Shown: positions 7,308 to 13,352 of the stretch, in pieces
Numbering within the stretch: the first letter of the stretch is position 1
How the letters are laid out: every line of letters starts with the position of its first letter
NCBI GenBank assembly: GCA_947624125.1
Contig: CANQIY010000013.1
Coordinates: 1 to 17,882 of the forward strand
Direction of reading: 5' to 3'
Source: an uncultured Bacilli bacterium
GTDB lineage: Bacteria > Bacillota_I > Bacilli_A > RF39 > UBA660
Length of the DNA stretch: 17,882 bases
Position numbers and translations under genes: made by a program
The notes under the pieces: model-generated
Seen by the model: the letters and a program-made list of their open reading frames with translations, nothing else
What the model was told of the DNA's origin: nothing
Database searches by the model: none

Positions 7308-7999
7308 TTTCCATCTCCTATTAATGTGCCAATATTCTTTCCTTTAAAATAATCTTCAATATGCGTATAATCATTAAAATTTAGCACTAAAATTTTAATT
7401 CCCTTTTCTTGACATTTTTTTATCGCATATAAATCCATTACTTGATAATTATTATTAATAACATCTTGATAAGTTAAAAAAGAAAATTTATGTGCTTCTT
7501 TATTAACTCGCGGGTCACTATCATATACTCCATCAACATTAGTAAGTTTAATTATTAAATCAGCATCAAGCATGAAACCCGCTAAAGCTGTTCCTGAATC
7601 AGTGGAATAACCACTTTTACCGATACCACCACCAAATATTACAACATAACCTTTATTATAATATTCAGCTACTTCATTTTCCTCGTATTCTTCTATTAAA
7701 CCCGGAAAGGAAAATGGCGTCTTCACAATATTTTTAATATTACTTTTTTTAAAATAATCACTAACATAAATAGCATTCATAATTGTTCCTAATAAACCAA
7801 TTGTATCTCTATCTAAAGCTTCCATGTCTAAATGTTCTCTTCCTCTAAAAAAATTACCTCCCCCAATAACAATAGCCACTTCATGATTTTTTAAAAGCAT
7901 TTGAACTAAACATTTAAGCATTTCCAACTTTTTAGTATCTACTAATTTTTCATTTTCTTTAAGGGCTTCCCCACTAACTTTTAATACTATCCTACTCAT
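7304..7999 (-). CDS. pyrH: UMP kinase
   Basis: This is a bacterial amino-acid-kinase-fold enzyme that converts UMP to UDP, feeding all pyrimidine nucleotide synthesis including dUMP. The 231 residues are close to the usual 235-245. They show the N-terminal LKVSGEAL, the phosphate-binding IGGGNFFRGRE, the nucleotide-binding VIFGGGIGKSGYSTDSGTA, and TNVDGVYDSDPR, all classic PyrH blocks. The start overlaps the stop of the thyX-like gene as ATGA, and its own TGA overlaps the start of the kinase gene the same way. It is therefore embedded in a dTMP-supply operon instead of the usual place behind tsf. Identification is secure. Confidence 0.96.
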   Translation of the reverse strand: MSRIVLKVSGEALKENEKLVDTKKLEMLKCLVQMLLKNHEVAIVIGGGNFFRGREHLDMEALDRDTIGLLGTIMNAIYVSDYFKKSNIKNIVKTPFSFPGLIEEYEENEVAEYYNKGYVVIFGGGIGKSGYSTDSGTALAGFMLDADLIIKLTNVDGVYDSDPRVNKEAHKFSFLTYQDVINNNYQVMDLYAIKKCQEKGIKILVLNFNDYTHIEDYFKGKNIGTLIGDGK

Positions 8000-9294
8000 A
8001 TTTTTCTTGTTAAAGTAATCCCTTCGTTAAAATTACATGGAGCCACACAAGAATAATCAGGGAATGTACAACGAGCGCCATGATTATACCTCTTTAATTT
8101 TTTATACAAAGCAACATTGCCCTTTTTTTCTAAATTTGCTAATTCTTCTTGTAATGCCATTTTTGTTGGCTCTGAGAAATCTACATTATTAAACCGTTCT
8201 AATCTTTTATATGTCACAACATTAGGGTCTTTTTCTAAATTCATTAAATATTTTTGTAATGTTACTTTCGTTTGTTCCATGACTTCTAATTGTGCACTGG
8301 TACATAGTCTTTCTTTTGCTTTTAAGATGAAATCATCCATTGTTCCCATTTCATATATACCGACCTTTTCTCCTTGAGGAAATTTATCCTTAACACTCAT
8401 CATATCAGCAATATAATCTTCTTTTAACGTTTCGGTATTTAAAATAGGTGGAACAAAAGGAGCAAATATTTTTAACCTTTCACATTCATAATGCAAAGTT
8501 CGACTTCGCTCAGCTTGAGCCAAAGATGACCATGATGAACGATAATAAGTAGCATAATTTTCGCCGAAATGTTCTTGTTTTTGTTCTAGATTTTGTCCAA
8601 ATAATGATAAATTTCTCTCTTTTTCATTCCTCATCAAACGTTCATCTAAAACATTTTTTTCTTTAATGATATTTATAAATTTTTCCATTTCCATGGCAAG
8701 TCGGCTTTCAAAATAATCATTATGATTATGATTAATGATATACTCTTCCATCCATGAAACAATGTAATTTATTTGTCTTAAAGACGTCGTATAAATAAGT
8801 TCAGTTGGCATAAACACAGTTACAAAATATCGAGCATTTTCTTGTGCTAATTTTTCGATTTTACTTGCATTTAAACAACTATATTCATTAGAAATTAATT
8901 TTTTAAAAATTTCTAACCATTTATTATATAATTGCATTTCTTTTTCTGTAATAACTGAACCATCACTTGCAACTATTTTTGTATATCTTGCTGACCTTTC
9001 ACTCGTTGTATACATTTTTTCATTATTTAAAACCATTGCTAATATTTTTGGAACATTTTGCAAATAAAAACTTATATAAACATGGTCATATATACTGTGA
9101 TGTCCATTTGTTAACGTTCTGTTAACTCTTCTTTCTGTTTTCTTATCACTTTCTTTTAAAGTATGACTATAACCTTCTTCATCATAACAGATACCTGCAA
9201 TTTTTCCGCAAAAAAGCAAAGCTTTTTCTTTCTCAAATAACCCATCTTCATTAACAAAATGATTTGGTAATAAATCTATTTTCATCTTTTCCAT
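7996..9294 (-). CDS. thyX: ThyX-like flavin-dependent thymidylate synthase, enlarged and divergent
   Basis: The likely reaction is methylation of dUMP to dTMP using methylene-tetrahydrofolate with FAD/NADPH. The N-terminal half has ThyX hallmarks: HHSIYDH (65-71), a signature-like block at 91-104 ending SERSARY, and ENARYFVTVFMPTELIYTTSLRQ (152-173). The canonical RHR of the signature reads NEK. A second half has AERSRTLHYE (261-270) and ERLCTSAQLEV (328-338), resembling the ThyX C-terminal AQ-E-R block. At 432 residues it is almost twice a classical ThyX. Residues 345-370 and 380-405 are a tandem repeat, and the tail has C409, C416 and C420. The start at ATG 9294 has GAGG five bases upstream. 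Folate genes lie on one side and nucleotide kinases on the other, supporting the role. No thyA was seen in the window. The family call is good; activity is inferred. Confidence 0.8.
   Translation of the reverse strand: MEKMKIDLLPNHFVNEDGLFEKEKALLFCGKIAGICYDEEGYSHTLKESDKKTERRVNRTLTNGHHSIYDHVYISFYLQNVPKILAMVLNNEKMYTTSERSARYTKIVASDGSVITEKEMQLYNKWLEIFKKLISNEYSCLNASKIEKLAQENARYFVTVFMPTELIYTTSLRQINYIVSWMEEYIINHNHNDYFESRLAMEMEKFINIIKEKNVLDERLMRNEKERNLSLFGQNLEQKQEHFGENYATYYRSSWSSLAQAERSRTLHYECERLKIFAPFVPPILNTETLKEDYIADMMSVKDKFPQGEKVGIYEMGTMDDFILKAKERLCTSAQLEVMEQTKVTLQKYLMNLEKDPNVVTYKRLERFNNVDFSEPTKMALQEELANLEKKGNVALYKKLKRYNHGARCTFPDYSCVAPCNFNEGITLTRKI
8080..8262 (-). repeat. Intragenic tandem repeat in the thyX-like gene
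   Basis: Two 26-codon units (8262-8185 and 8157-8080) encode related segments, each containing L-Q, N-L-E-K, N-V, Y-K and a final R-N/H-type ending. About 14 of 26 residues match. A nine-codon spacer separates them. The similarity is visible in both DNA and protein, which suggests a fairly recent internal duplication of a helical segment. Confidence 0.75.
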
Positions 9295-9308
9295 TTGTAC
9301 CTCTTTTA

Positions 9309-10532
9309 CTAATATTTTAACGGATATTTTCTCGTTATTTTTAAAACTTCCCCTTTCAATTTTTCTAAAATTTGTTCATTATCTTTATTTTTTAAAGCTT
9401 CATCAATAATTTTAGCAATAAAAACAAAATCTTGTTCTTTTAAACCTCTTGTTGTCATAGCGGGGCTACCAATTCTAATTCCACTTGCTATCGTCGCTTT
9501 TTGAGTTTCATTAGGAATTGTATTCTTATTAACTGTAATGTGAATTCTATCTAAAAGTACTTCTGCTTCTTTACCTGTAATACCAACACTTCCTAAAACA
9601 TCAAGTAGTATTAAATGATTATCTGTTCCCCCACTTATAACATGATAACCAAGTCTTATAAACTCATCACTCATTGCCTTAATATTTTTTATAACTTGCA
9701 TTTGATAAAGTTTAAAATTGGGTTGTAAAGCTTCATAAAAGCATTCCGCTTTCGCAGCGATAACATGCATTAATGGTCCTCCCTGAATTCCGGGAAAAAC
9801 AACTTTATCTATTTTTTTAGCAATTTCTTCATTATTAGTTAAAATAATTCCACCACGAGGTCCTCTTAACGTTTTATGGGTTGTTGATGTAACAACATCA
9901 GCATAAGGAATTGGCGATGGATGCAAATTCGCCGCAACTAAACCGGCAATATGAGCCATATCGACAAACATATAAGCTCCAACTTCATCACAAATCTCTC
10001 TTATTTTAGCAAAATCAATTGTCCTCGAATAAGCTGAAGCACCAGCAATAATCATTTTTGGTTTTTCTTTTTTAGCTAATTCTCTTAAAGCCTCATAATC
10101 AATCATTTCGGTTTTTGAATCAACATCATAACTTACTATTTCATAATCTACTCCACTAAAATTAAGCTTATAACCATGCGTTAAATGGCCACCATGACTT
10201 AAATTCATTCCCATAACTTTATCCCCATGTTGTAAAAGAGCTCGGTAAACCGCCATATTAGCTTGGGAACCACTATGAGGCTGAACATTAGCAAAATTAA
10301 CATGAAATAATTTTTTAACATATTCTATAGCTTTTGTTTCAAACATATCTATGTATTCGCAACCACCATAATAACGTTTCCCCGGATAACCTTCTGCATA
10401 TTTATTGGTTAGTATACTTCCCTGTAATTCCAAAATACTTTTTGAAACATAATTTTCTGAAGCAATTAATTCAATATTATCTTGTTGTCTTTTCTTTTCT
10501 AATTTTAACGCCGCACTTAAATATTTATCCAT
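9309..10532 (-). CDS. glyA: Serine hydroxymethyltransferase
   Basis: This PLP enzyme converts serine plus tetrahydrofolate to glycine plus 5,10-methylene-tetrahydrofolate, the carbon donor for thymidylate and purines. The 407 residues match the bacterial family length. ELIASENYVS, NKYAEGYPGKRYYGG and HSGSQAN are near the N terminus. FVDMAHIAGL follows, and then STTHKTLRGPRGG with the PLP-binding lysine at about K220. The start ATG overlaps the last eight bases of folD, with a GGAGAAG site upstream, so translation is coupled. It stops 14 bases before the thyX-like gene, whose synthase consumes its methylene-tetrahydrofolate. Identification is secure. Confidence 0.98.
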   Translation of the reverse strand: MDKYLSAALKLEKKRQQDNIELIASENYVSKSILELQGSILTNKYAEGYPGKRYYGGCEYIDMFETKAIEYVKKLFHVNFANVQPHSGSQANMAVYRALLQHGDKVMGMNLSHGGHLTHGYKLNFSGVDYEIVSYDVDSKTEMIDYEALRELAKKEKPKMIIAGASAYSRTIDFAKIREICDEVGAYMFVDMAHIAGLVAANLHPSPIPYADVVTSTTHKTLRGPRGGIILTNNEEIAKKIDKVVFPGIQGGPLMHVIAAKAECFYEALQPNFKLYQMQVIKNIKAMSDEFIRLGYHVISGGTDNHLILLDVLGSVGITGKEAEVLLDRIHITVNKNTIPNETQKATIASGIRIGSPAMTTRGLKEQDFVFIAKIIDEALKNKDNEQILEKLKGEVLKITRKYPLKY

Positions 10533-11361
10533 TTTTCTTCTCCTTTGCTAAATTTACTAAATTATCTAAGACCATCGCAATAGTCATTGGTCCAACTCCT
10601 CCTGGAACTGGTGTTATAAAAGATGCCTTTTTAGAAACATTATCAAAATCAACATCACCAATTACTTTACCATCAACTCTAGAAATGCCAACATCAACAA
10701 CTATAGCTCCCTTTTTAACCATATCTTCCGTAATAAAATGTGGTTTACCAACAGCACTAATAATAACATCGGCTTCTTTCGTTATTTTGGCTAAATTTTC
10801 GGTTTTGCTATGACACATAACAACTGTCGCATTTTTCGCTATTAATAAATGAAATAAAGGTTTGCCAACAATATTACTTCTATTAATGAGACACACATTT
10901 AATCCTTCTAAATCAATATTATAAGCCTCTAATAAACGAATAATTCCTTTGGGAGTACAAGCTACATTATGCGGATTACCTAAGCATAAATTACCCATAG
11001 ATATACTAGAAAAACCATCTACATCTTTGTTTTCAGCTATTAAATCAAAGCATTTTTTCTCATCAATTGTCTTCGGTAGAGGACTTTGAACTAATATTCC
11101 TGTTACACTTTCATCATTATTTAATTTTTTTATAAGTCTTAAAACTTCTTCTTCCTCTACTGTATCATCTAAATGATATAACTCCGTAGCAATTCCAGCG
11201 TTTTCACATTTTTTGATTTTATTATTAACATATATCGAACTTGCTTCATTATTGCCAACCCAAATTATCGCTAATTTAATTTTTAAATGTTTACTTTTTA
11301 TTTCTTCTTTTAAATTATCTCTAATCTCTTTACTTACTTTTTTTCCATCTAATAAAGTCAT
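10525..11361 (-). CDS. folD: Methylenetetrahydrofolate dehydrogenase/cyclohydrolase FolD
   Basis: This bifunctional enzyme interconverts methylene-, methenyl- and formyl-tetrahydrofolate. The 278 residues include the catalytic Tyr/Lys pair (Y44, K48 in IYVNNK), the VQSPLP motif (Q92), KDVDGF (D115) and the NADP-binding NRSNIVGKP region (160-168). FITPVPGGVGPMT comes near the C terminus. Two usually strict spots differ: the PCTP motif reads ACTP (A134) and GRSNIVG reads NRSNIVG. The start is taken as ATG 11361, one base after the ruvB stop and with AAGGAGG six bases upstream. A start at 11397 would add 12 residues that the family lacks. It overlaps glyA by eight bases. Function is confident. 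Confidence 0.96.
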   Translation of the reverse strand: MTLLDGKKVSKEIRDNLKEEIKSKHLKIKLAIIWVGNNEASSIYVNNKIKKCENAGIATELYHLDDTVEEEEVLRLIKKLNNDESVTGILVQSPLPKTIDEKKCFDLIAENKDVDGFSSISMGNLCLGNPHNVACTPKGIIRLLEAYNIDLEGLNVCLINRSNIVGKPLFHLLIAKNATVVMCHSKTENLAKITKEADVIISAVGKPHFITEDMVKKGAIVVDVGISRVDGKVIGDVDFDNVSKKASFITPVPGGVGPMTIAMVLDNLVNLAKEKKNG

Positions 11362-11362
11362 A

Positions 11363-12379
11363 TTAATCCTCCTTAAAAAAGCCAATGTTATAAACAATGC
11401 CTAAACTACGATAAGCTTTTTCAGTAGCAATACGGCCACTTCGTGTTCTTTTAATAAATCCCTCTTGTAATAAATAAGGTTCAATGACGTCTTCAACTGT
11501 TGTAACTTCTTCCCCAATACTTGTCGCAATGGTTTCAACACCAACAGGTCCTCCATTAAATTTTTCAATTAAACTCGTTAAATATTCTCTATCTAAATTA
11601 TCAAGTCCGGAATCATCAACATGTAGTCTCTTTAATGCTTGCTTGGTAATATCTAAATCTATCTCCCCACTGCCTAATACTAAAGCAAAATCTCGTACTC
11701 TTCGAAACAACCGATTAGCTACCCGCGGAGTTTTTCGACTTCTTTTCGCAAGTTCCATCGCTGCATCATCAGTAACATTAATATCAAAAACTCTACCACT
11801 TCTTATCACAATATCTTTTAATTCTTCAAAAGTGTAATATTCTAACTTTGCAATGATACCAAAGCGGTCTCTTAAAGGACTCGATAAATCACCAGCTCTT
11901 GTTGTGGCACCGACTAAAGTAAATGGTGGTAAATTTATTTTAACACTTTTACTTCTTCCTTCATTACCACCAATTACTAAATCAATTTCAAAATCTTCCA
12001 TAGCGGGATATAATATTTCTTCAATATAAGATGGCATTCGATGAATTTCATCAATAAATAAAACATCGCCCGGTTCTAAATTTGATAAAATGGCTGCTAA
12101 ATCACCCGATTTTTCAATTGATGGTCCACTCGCTGTCCGAAGTGTTGTCCCCAGTTCATTAGCAATTATATGGGCAAGTGTTGTCTTTCCTAATCCCGGT
12201 GGTCCATATAATAAAACATGGTCAAGAGGTTCATTTCGCATTTTCGCGGCTTGAATAAAAACTCTTAAATTTTCTTTTATTTCATTTTGACCAACATATT
12301 CATCTAAATTATCCGGTCTAATACTCTTTTCAAATATATCTTCTTCTTTTAAATCACTGCTAATAATTCGTTCATCCAT
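11363..12379 (-). CDS. ruvB: Holliday junction branch-migration ATPase RuvB
   Basis: RuvB is the hexameric AAA+ motor that, with RuvA, drives branch migration of Holliday junctions during recombinational repair. The 338 residues are a normal length. Visible are RPDNLDEYVGQ, Walker A GPPGLGKTT (59-67), Walker B LFIDEIHRM (108-115) and sensor 1 with the arginine-finger region GATTRAGDLSSPLRDRFG. A C-terminal winged-helix end carries RTRSGRIAT. ATG 12379 has AGGAGG five bases upstream. A gap of 85 bases separates it from ruvA and holds a promoter and a LexA-like palindrome. Downstream, folD follows after one base, so ruvB and the folate genes share a transcript. Identification is secure. Confidence 0.99.
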   Translation of the reverse strand: MDERIISSDLKEEDIFEKSIRPDNLDEYVGQNEIKENLRVFIQAAKMRNEPLDHVLLYGPPGLGKTTLAHIIANELGTTLRTASGPSIEKSGDLAAILSNLEPGDVLFIDEIHRMPSYIEEILYPAMEDFEIDLVIGGNEGRSKSVKINLPPFTLVGATTRAGDLSSPLRDRFGIIAKLEYYTFEELKDIVIRSGRVFDINVTDDAAMELAKRSRKTPRVANRLFRRVRDFALVLGSGEIDLDITKQALKRLHVDDSGLDNLDREYLTSLIEKFNGGPVGVETIATSIGEEVTTVEDVIEPYLLQEGFIKRTRSGRIATEKAYRSLGIVYNIGFFKED

Positions 12380-12411
12380 AAGAACCTCCTTACCAATTTT
12401 TTCTACTAATT

Positions 12412-12440
12412 ATCATATCATGCTTTTTTTCGAAAAGCAA
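12412..12440 (-). promoter_or_regulatory. Candidate internal promoter before ruvB
   Basis: Minus-strand TTGCTT (12440-12435) and TATGAT (12417-12412) are 17 bases apart, and TGA before the -10 gives an extended -10. It would start transcription near 12405, about 25 bases before the ruvB ATG. It sits just downstream of the palindrome at 12450-12461. Confidence 0.55.
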
Positions 12441-12449
12441 CATTTTTGC

Positions 12450-12461
12450 AAACAAATGTTT
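12450..12461. promoter_or_regulatory. LexA-like palindrome between ruvA and ruvB
   Basis: The plus strand reads AAACAAATGTTT, an inverted AAAC/GTTT repeat with a four-base centre. It begins four bases after the ruvA stop and lies 10 bases upstream of the candidate ruvB -35. It has the spacing of the Gram-positive SOS box GAAC-N4-GTTC, with one substitution in each arm. An identical 12-mer occurs in the opposite orientation at 13246-13257. Operator function is an inference. Confidence 0.5.
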
Positions 12462-12464
12462 ATT

Positions 12465-13022
12465 TTATCTTAAAAGTAATTTTAAGGCTTCTTTAACTTG
12501 TTCTTCTAAAGTTTTAGAGGCATCAATATTTGGTATGATTTTTTTAATTTCCGCTGTCTTATAACCTAAATTTTCTAAAACACTAATAAGTTCATCCATA
12601 TCGCTAAGAACTTCTAAATTAGTTGTTTCAGCACTTAATTTACCTTTCAAATCTAATATAATTTGGCGAGCTAACTTTTCTCCAATTTTGGGAAATTTTT
12701 TTAAATACAAAATATTTTCTTTATCAATGGCATCAACAATACCTTTGATAGAACCCGTCGCAAAAATTCCGGATGCAACTTTTGGTCCCATCCCTTTAAC
12801 ATTTAAAAGACGCATAAATAAATCTTTTTCTTCTATTGTTTTAAATCCATACAAAGAATATTCTTCTTCTCTTATATGATTATAAACAAAAATTTGATAA
12901 GTATTACCAACTTCATAACTAAAAGGATTAGGTACAAATATTTTATAACCAATACCATTAACATCAATCACAACACTATCACTATTTATATAAGTAACTT
13001 TTCCATTAAAATAACTATACAT
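12465..13022 (-). CDS. ruvA: Holliday junction DNA-binding protein RuvA
   Basis: RuvA is the tetrameric junction-specific DNA-binding partner of RuvB. The 185 residues fit the family (about 190-205). An N-terminal OB-fold domain (FNGKVTYINSDSVVIDVNGIGYKI, residues 5-28) is followed by paired helix-hairpin-helix motifs, GMGPKVASGIFA and FPKIGEKLARQI. A short flexible linker and the C-terminal RuvB-binding three-helix domain (DELISVLENLGYK to LLR) complete it. ATG 13022 has GGAGGG seven bases upstream. It has its own weak promoter plus a stronger, possibly SOS-controlled promoter further upstream. It sits with ruvB as in most bacteria, with no ruvC here, as expected for Firmicutes. Confidence 0.97.
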   Translation of the reverse strand: MYSYFNGKVTYINSDSVVIDVNGIGYKIFVPNPFSYEVGNTYQIFVYNHIREEEYSLYGFKTIEEKDLFMRLLNVKGMGPKVASGIFATGSIKGIVDAIDKENILYLKKFPKIGEKLARQIILDLKGKLSAETTNLEVLSDMDELISVLENLGYKTAEIKKIIPNIDASKTLEEQVKEALKLLLR

Positions 13023-13040
13023 ATTTACCCTCCATTTTTT

Positions 13041-13069
13041 ATTGTACTAAATTTCTTTAGAAAAGTCTA
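13041..13069 (-). promoter_or_regulatory. Proximal candidate promoter of ruvA
   Basis: Minus-strand TAGACT (13069-13064) and TACAAT (13046-13041) have a 17-base spacer. Transcription would begin just before the GGAGGG ribosome site of ruvA. The -35 has four of six consensus bases. It carries no copy of the AAAC/GTTT palindrome, so it could give basal ruvA expression. Confidence 0.45.
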
Positions 13070-13104
13070 TGCAGTTAAGAAATTTAAACGAGAAAAGTAA
13101 ATTC

Positions 13105-13139
13105 AATTACCTATAATTACCTAATTTGATAGTTTGATA
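13105..13139. repeat. Two short tandem direct-repeat pairs upstream of ruvA
   Basis: On the plus strand AATTACCTA occurs at 13105-13113 and 13115-13123. TTTGATA follows at 13125-13131 and 13133-13139. Both pairs are separated by single bases, giving periods of ten and eight bases. They lie in the untranslated stretch between the micro-ORF and ruvA. Direct repeats this close can be protein-binding sites, but AT-rich chance is possible. Confidence 0.5.
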
Positions 13140-13163
13140 TCGTCCTTATTTTATTATTAATTC

Positions 13164-13182
13164 TTCATGTTTTATACATGAA
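13164..13182 (-). other. Hairpin overlapping the end of the micro-ORF
   Basis: TTCATGT and ACATGAA form a perfect seven-base-pair stem with a five-base loop, and an interrupted AATT/AATT extension is possible. The stop codon of the micro-ORF falls in one arm. The minus strand has no T run after it, so it does not look like a terminator. It may act as a leader structure or mRNA stabiliser. Confidence 0.4.
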
Positions 13183-13209
13183 TTCATTTTCAATTTTTAA
13201 TACTAACAT
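13165..13209 (-). CDS. Candidate 14-residue micro-ORF at the head of the ruv operon
   Basis: From ATG 13209 the frame reads MLVLKIENEFMYKT and then TGA. A perfect AGGAGG (13223-13218) stands eight bases upstream. An in-frame ATG at 13215 is only two bases from that site and would add two residues. The predicted transcription start (about 13227) lies a few bases before the ribosome site, so the transcript seems built to translate this frame first. I do not recognise the peptide. It has a short hydrophobic start but no full membrane span. It might be a leader peptide, a tiny damage-induced product, or the remnant of a lost gene. The good ribosome site and promoter are the evidence; the peptide itself is unproven. 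Confidence 0.4.
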   Translation of the reverse strand: MLVLKIENEFMYKT

Positions 13210-13233
13210 AACCATTACCTCCTGGACAATATA

Positions 13234-13263
13234 ATTATATCACGCAAACATTTGTTTTGACAA
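13234..13263 (-). promoter_or_regulatory. Strong distal promoter of the ruvA-ruvB-folD-glyA-thyX-pyrH-tmk run
   Basis: Minus-strand TTGTCA (13263-13258) and a perfect TATAAT (13239-13234) are spaced by 18 bases, with TGA forming an extended -10. The stretch just upstream (13266-13290) is almost all A on the transcribed-sense strand, like an UP element. The palindrome at 13246-13257 fills the spacer, an ideal repressor position. Confidence 0.75.
13246..13257. promoter_or_regulatory. LexA-like operator in the distal ruv promoter
   Basis: The plus strand reads AAACATTTGTTT, the reverse complement of the site at 12450-12461, flanked by C on the left and TG on the right. It lies between the -35 and -10, centred near -24. 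The layout matches a repressor operator, and the sequence is one change per arm from GAAC-N4-GTTC. In Bacillus subtilis ruvAB belongs to the LexA regulon, which supports the reading. Confidence 0.6.
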
Positions 13264-13291
13264 GCCTTTTTTTATTTTTTTTATAAATTTC

Positions 13292-13322
13292 TATAAAACA
13301 AAAAGAGAATTACTTCTCCTTT
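13292..13322 (-). terminator. Intrinsic terminator after the TasA-like gene
   Basis: Read on the minus strand, AAAGGAGAA (13322-13314) pairs with TTCTCTTTT (13309-13301), including one G-T pair, around a GTAA loop. A T-rich tail follows. It lies about 30 bases past the stop at 13353 and isolates that gene from the ruv promoter. Confidence 0.7.
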
Positions 13323-13352
13323 AAATATTATTTTGATTTTTTAGTATTGGTA

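Noticed and set aside
10334..10813. Long open frame on the plus strand opposite the glyA/folD junction
   Set aside because: It has no ribosome site, a composition typical of the reverse of AT-rich genes, and lies entirely over two secure genes.
11484..11837. Plus-strand open frame opposite ruvB
   Set aside because: Ser/Thr/Leu-rich translation expected from the antisense of a conserved gene; no start signals.
12421..12440. GCTTTT/AAAAGC hairpin near the ruvB promoter as a ruvA terminator
   Set aside because: On the minus strand it is followed by ATGATATGATAATT, not a T run, and it coincides with the promoter spacer.
12876..13100. Plus-strand open frame crossing the start of ruvA
   Set aside because: Ile/Asn/Thr-rich low-complexity product, antisense to ruvA and its promoter, with no ribosome site.
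13023..13352. RNA gene or riboswitch in the largest intergenic stretch
   Set aside because: The region is explained by a terminator, two promoters, a micro-ORF and short repeats. No extended GC-rich or known riboswitch core was seen.
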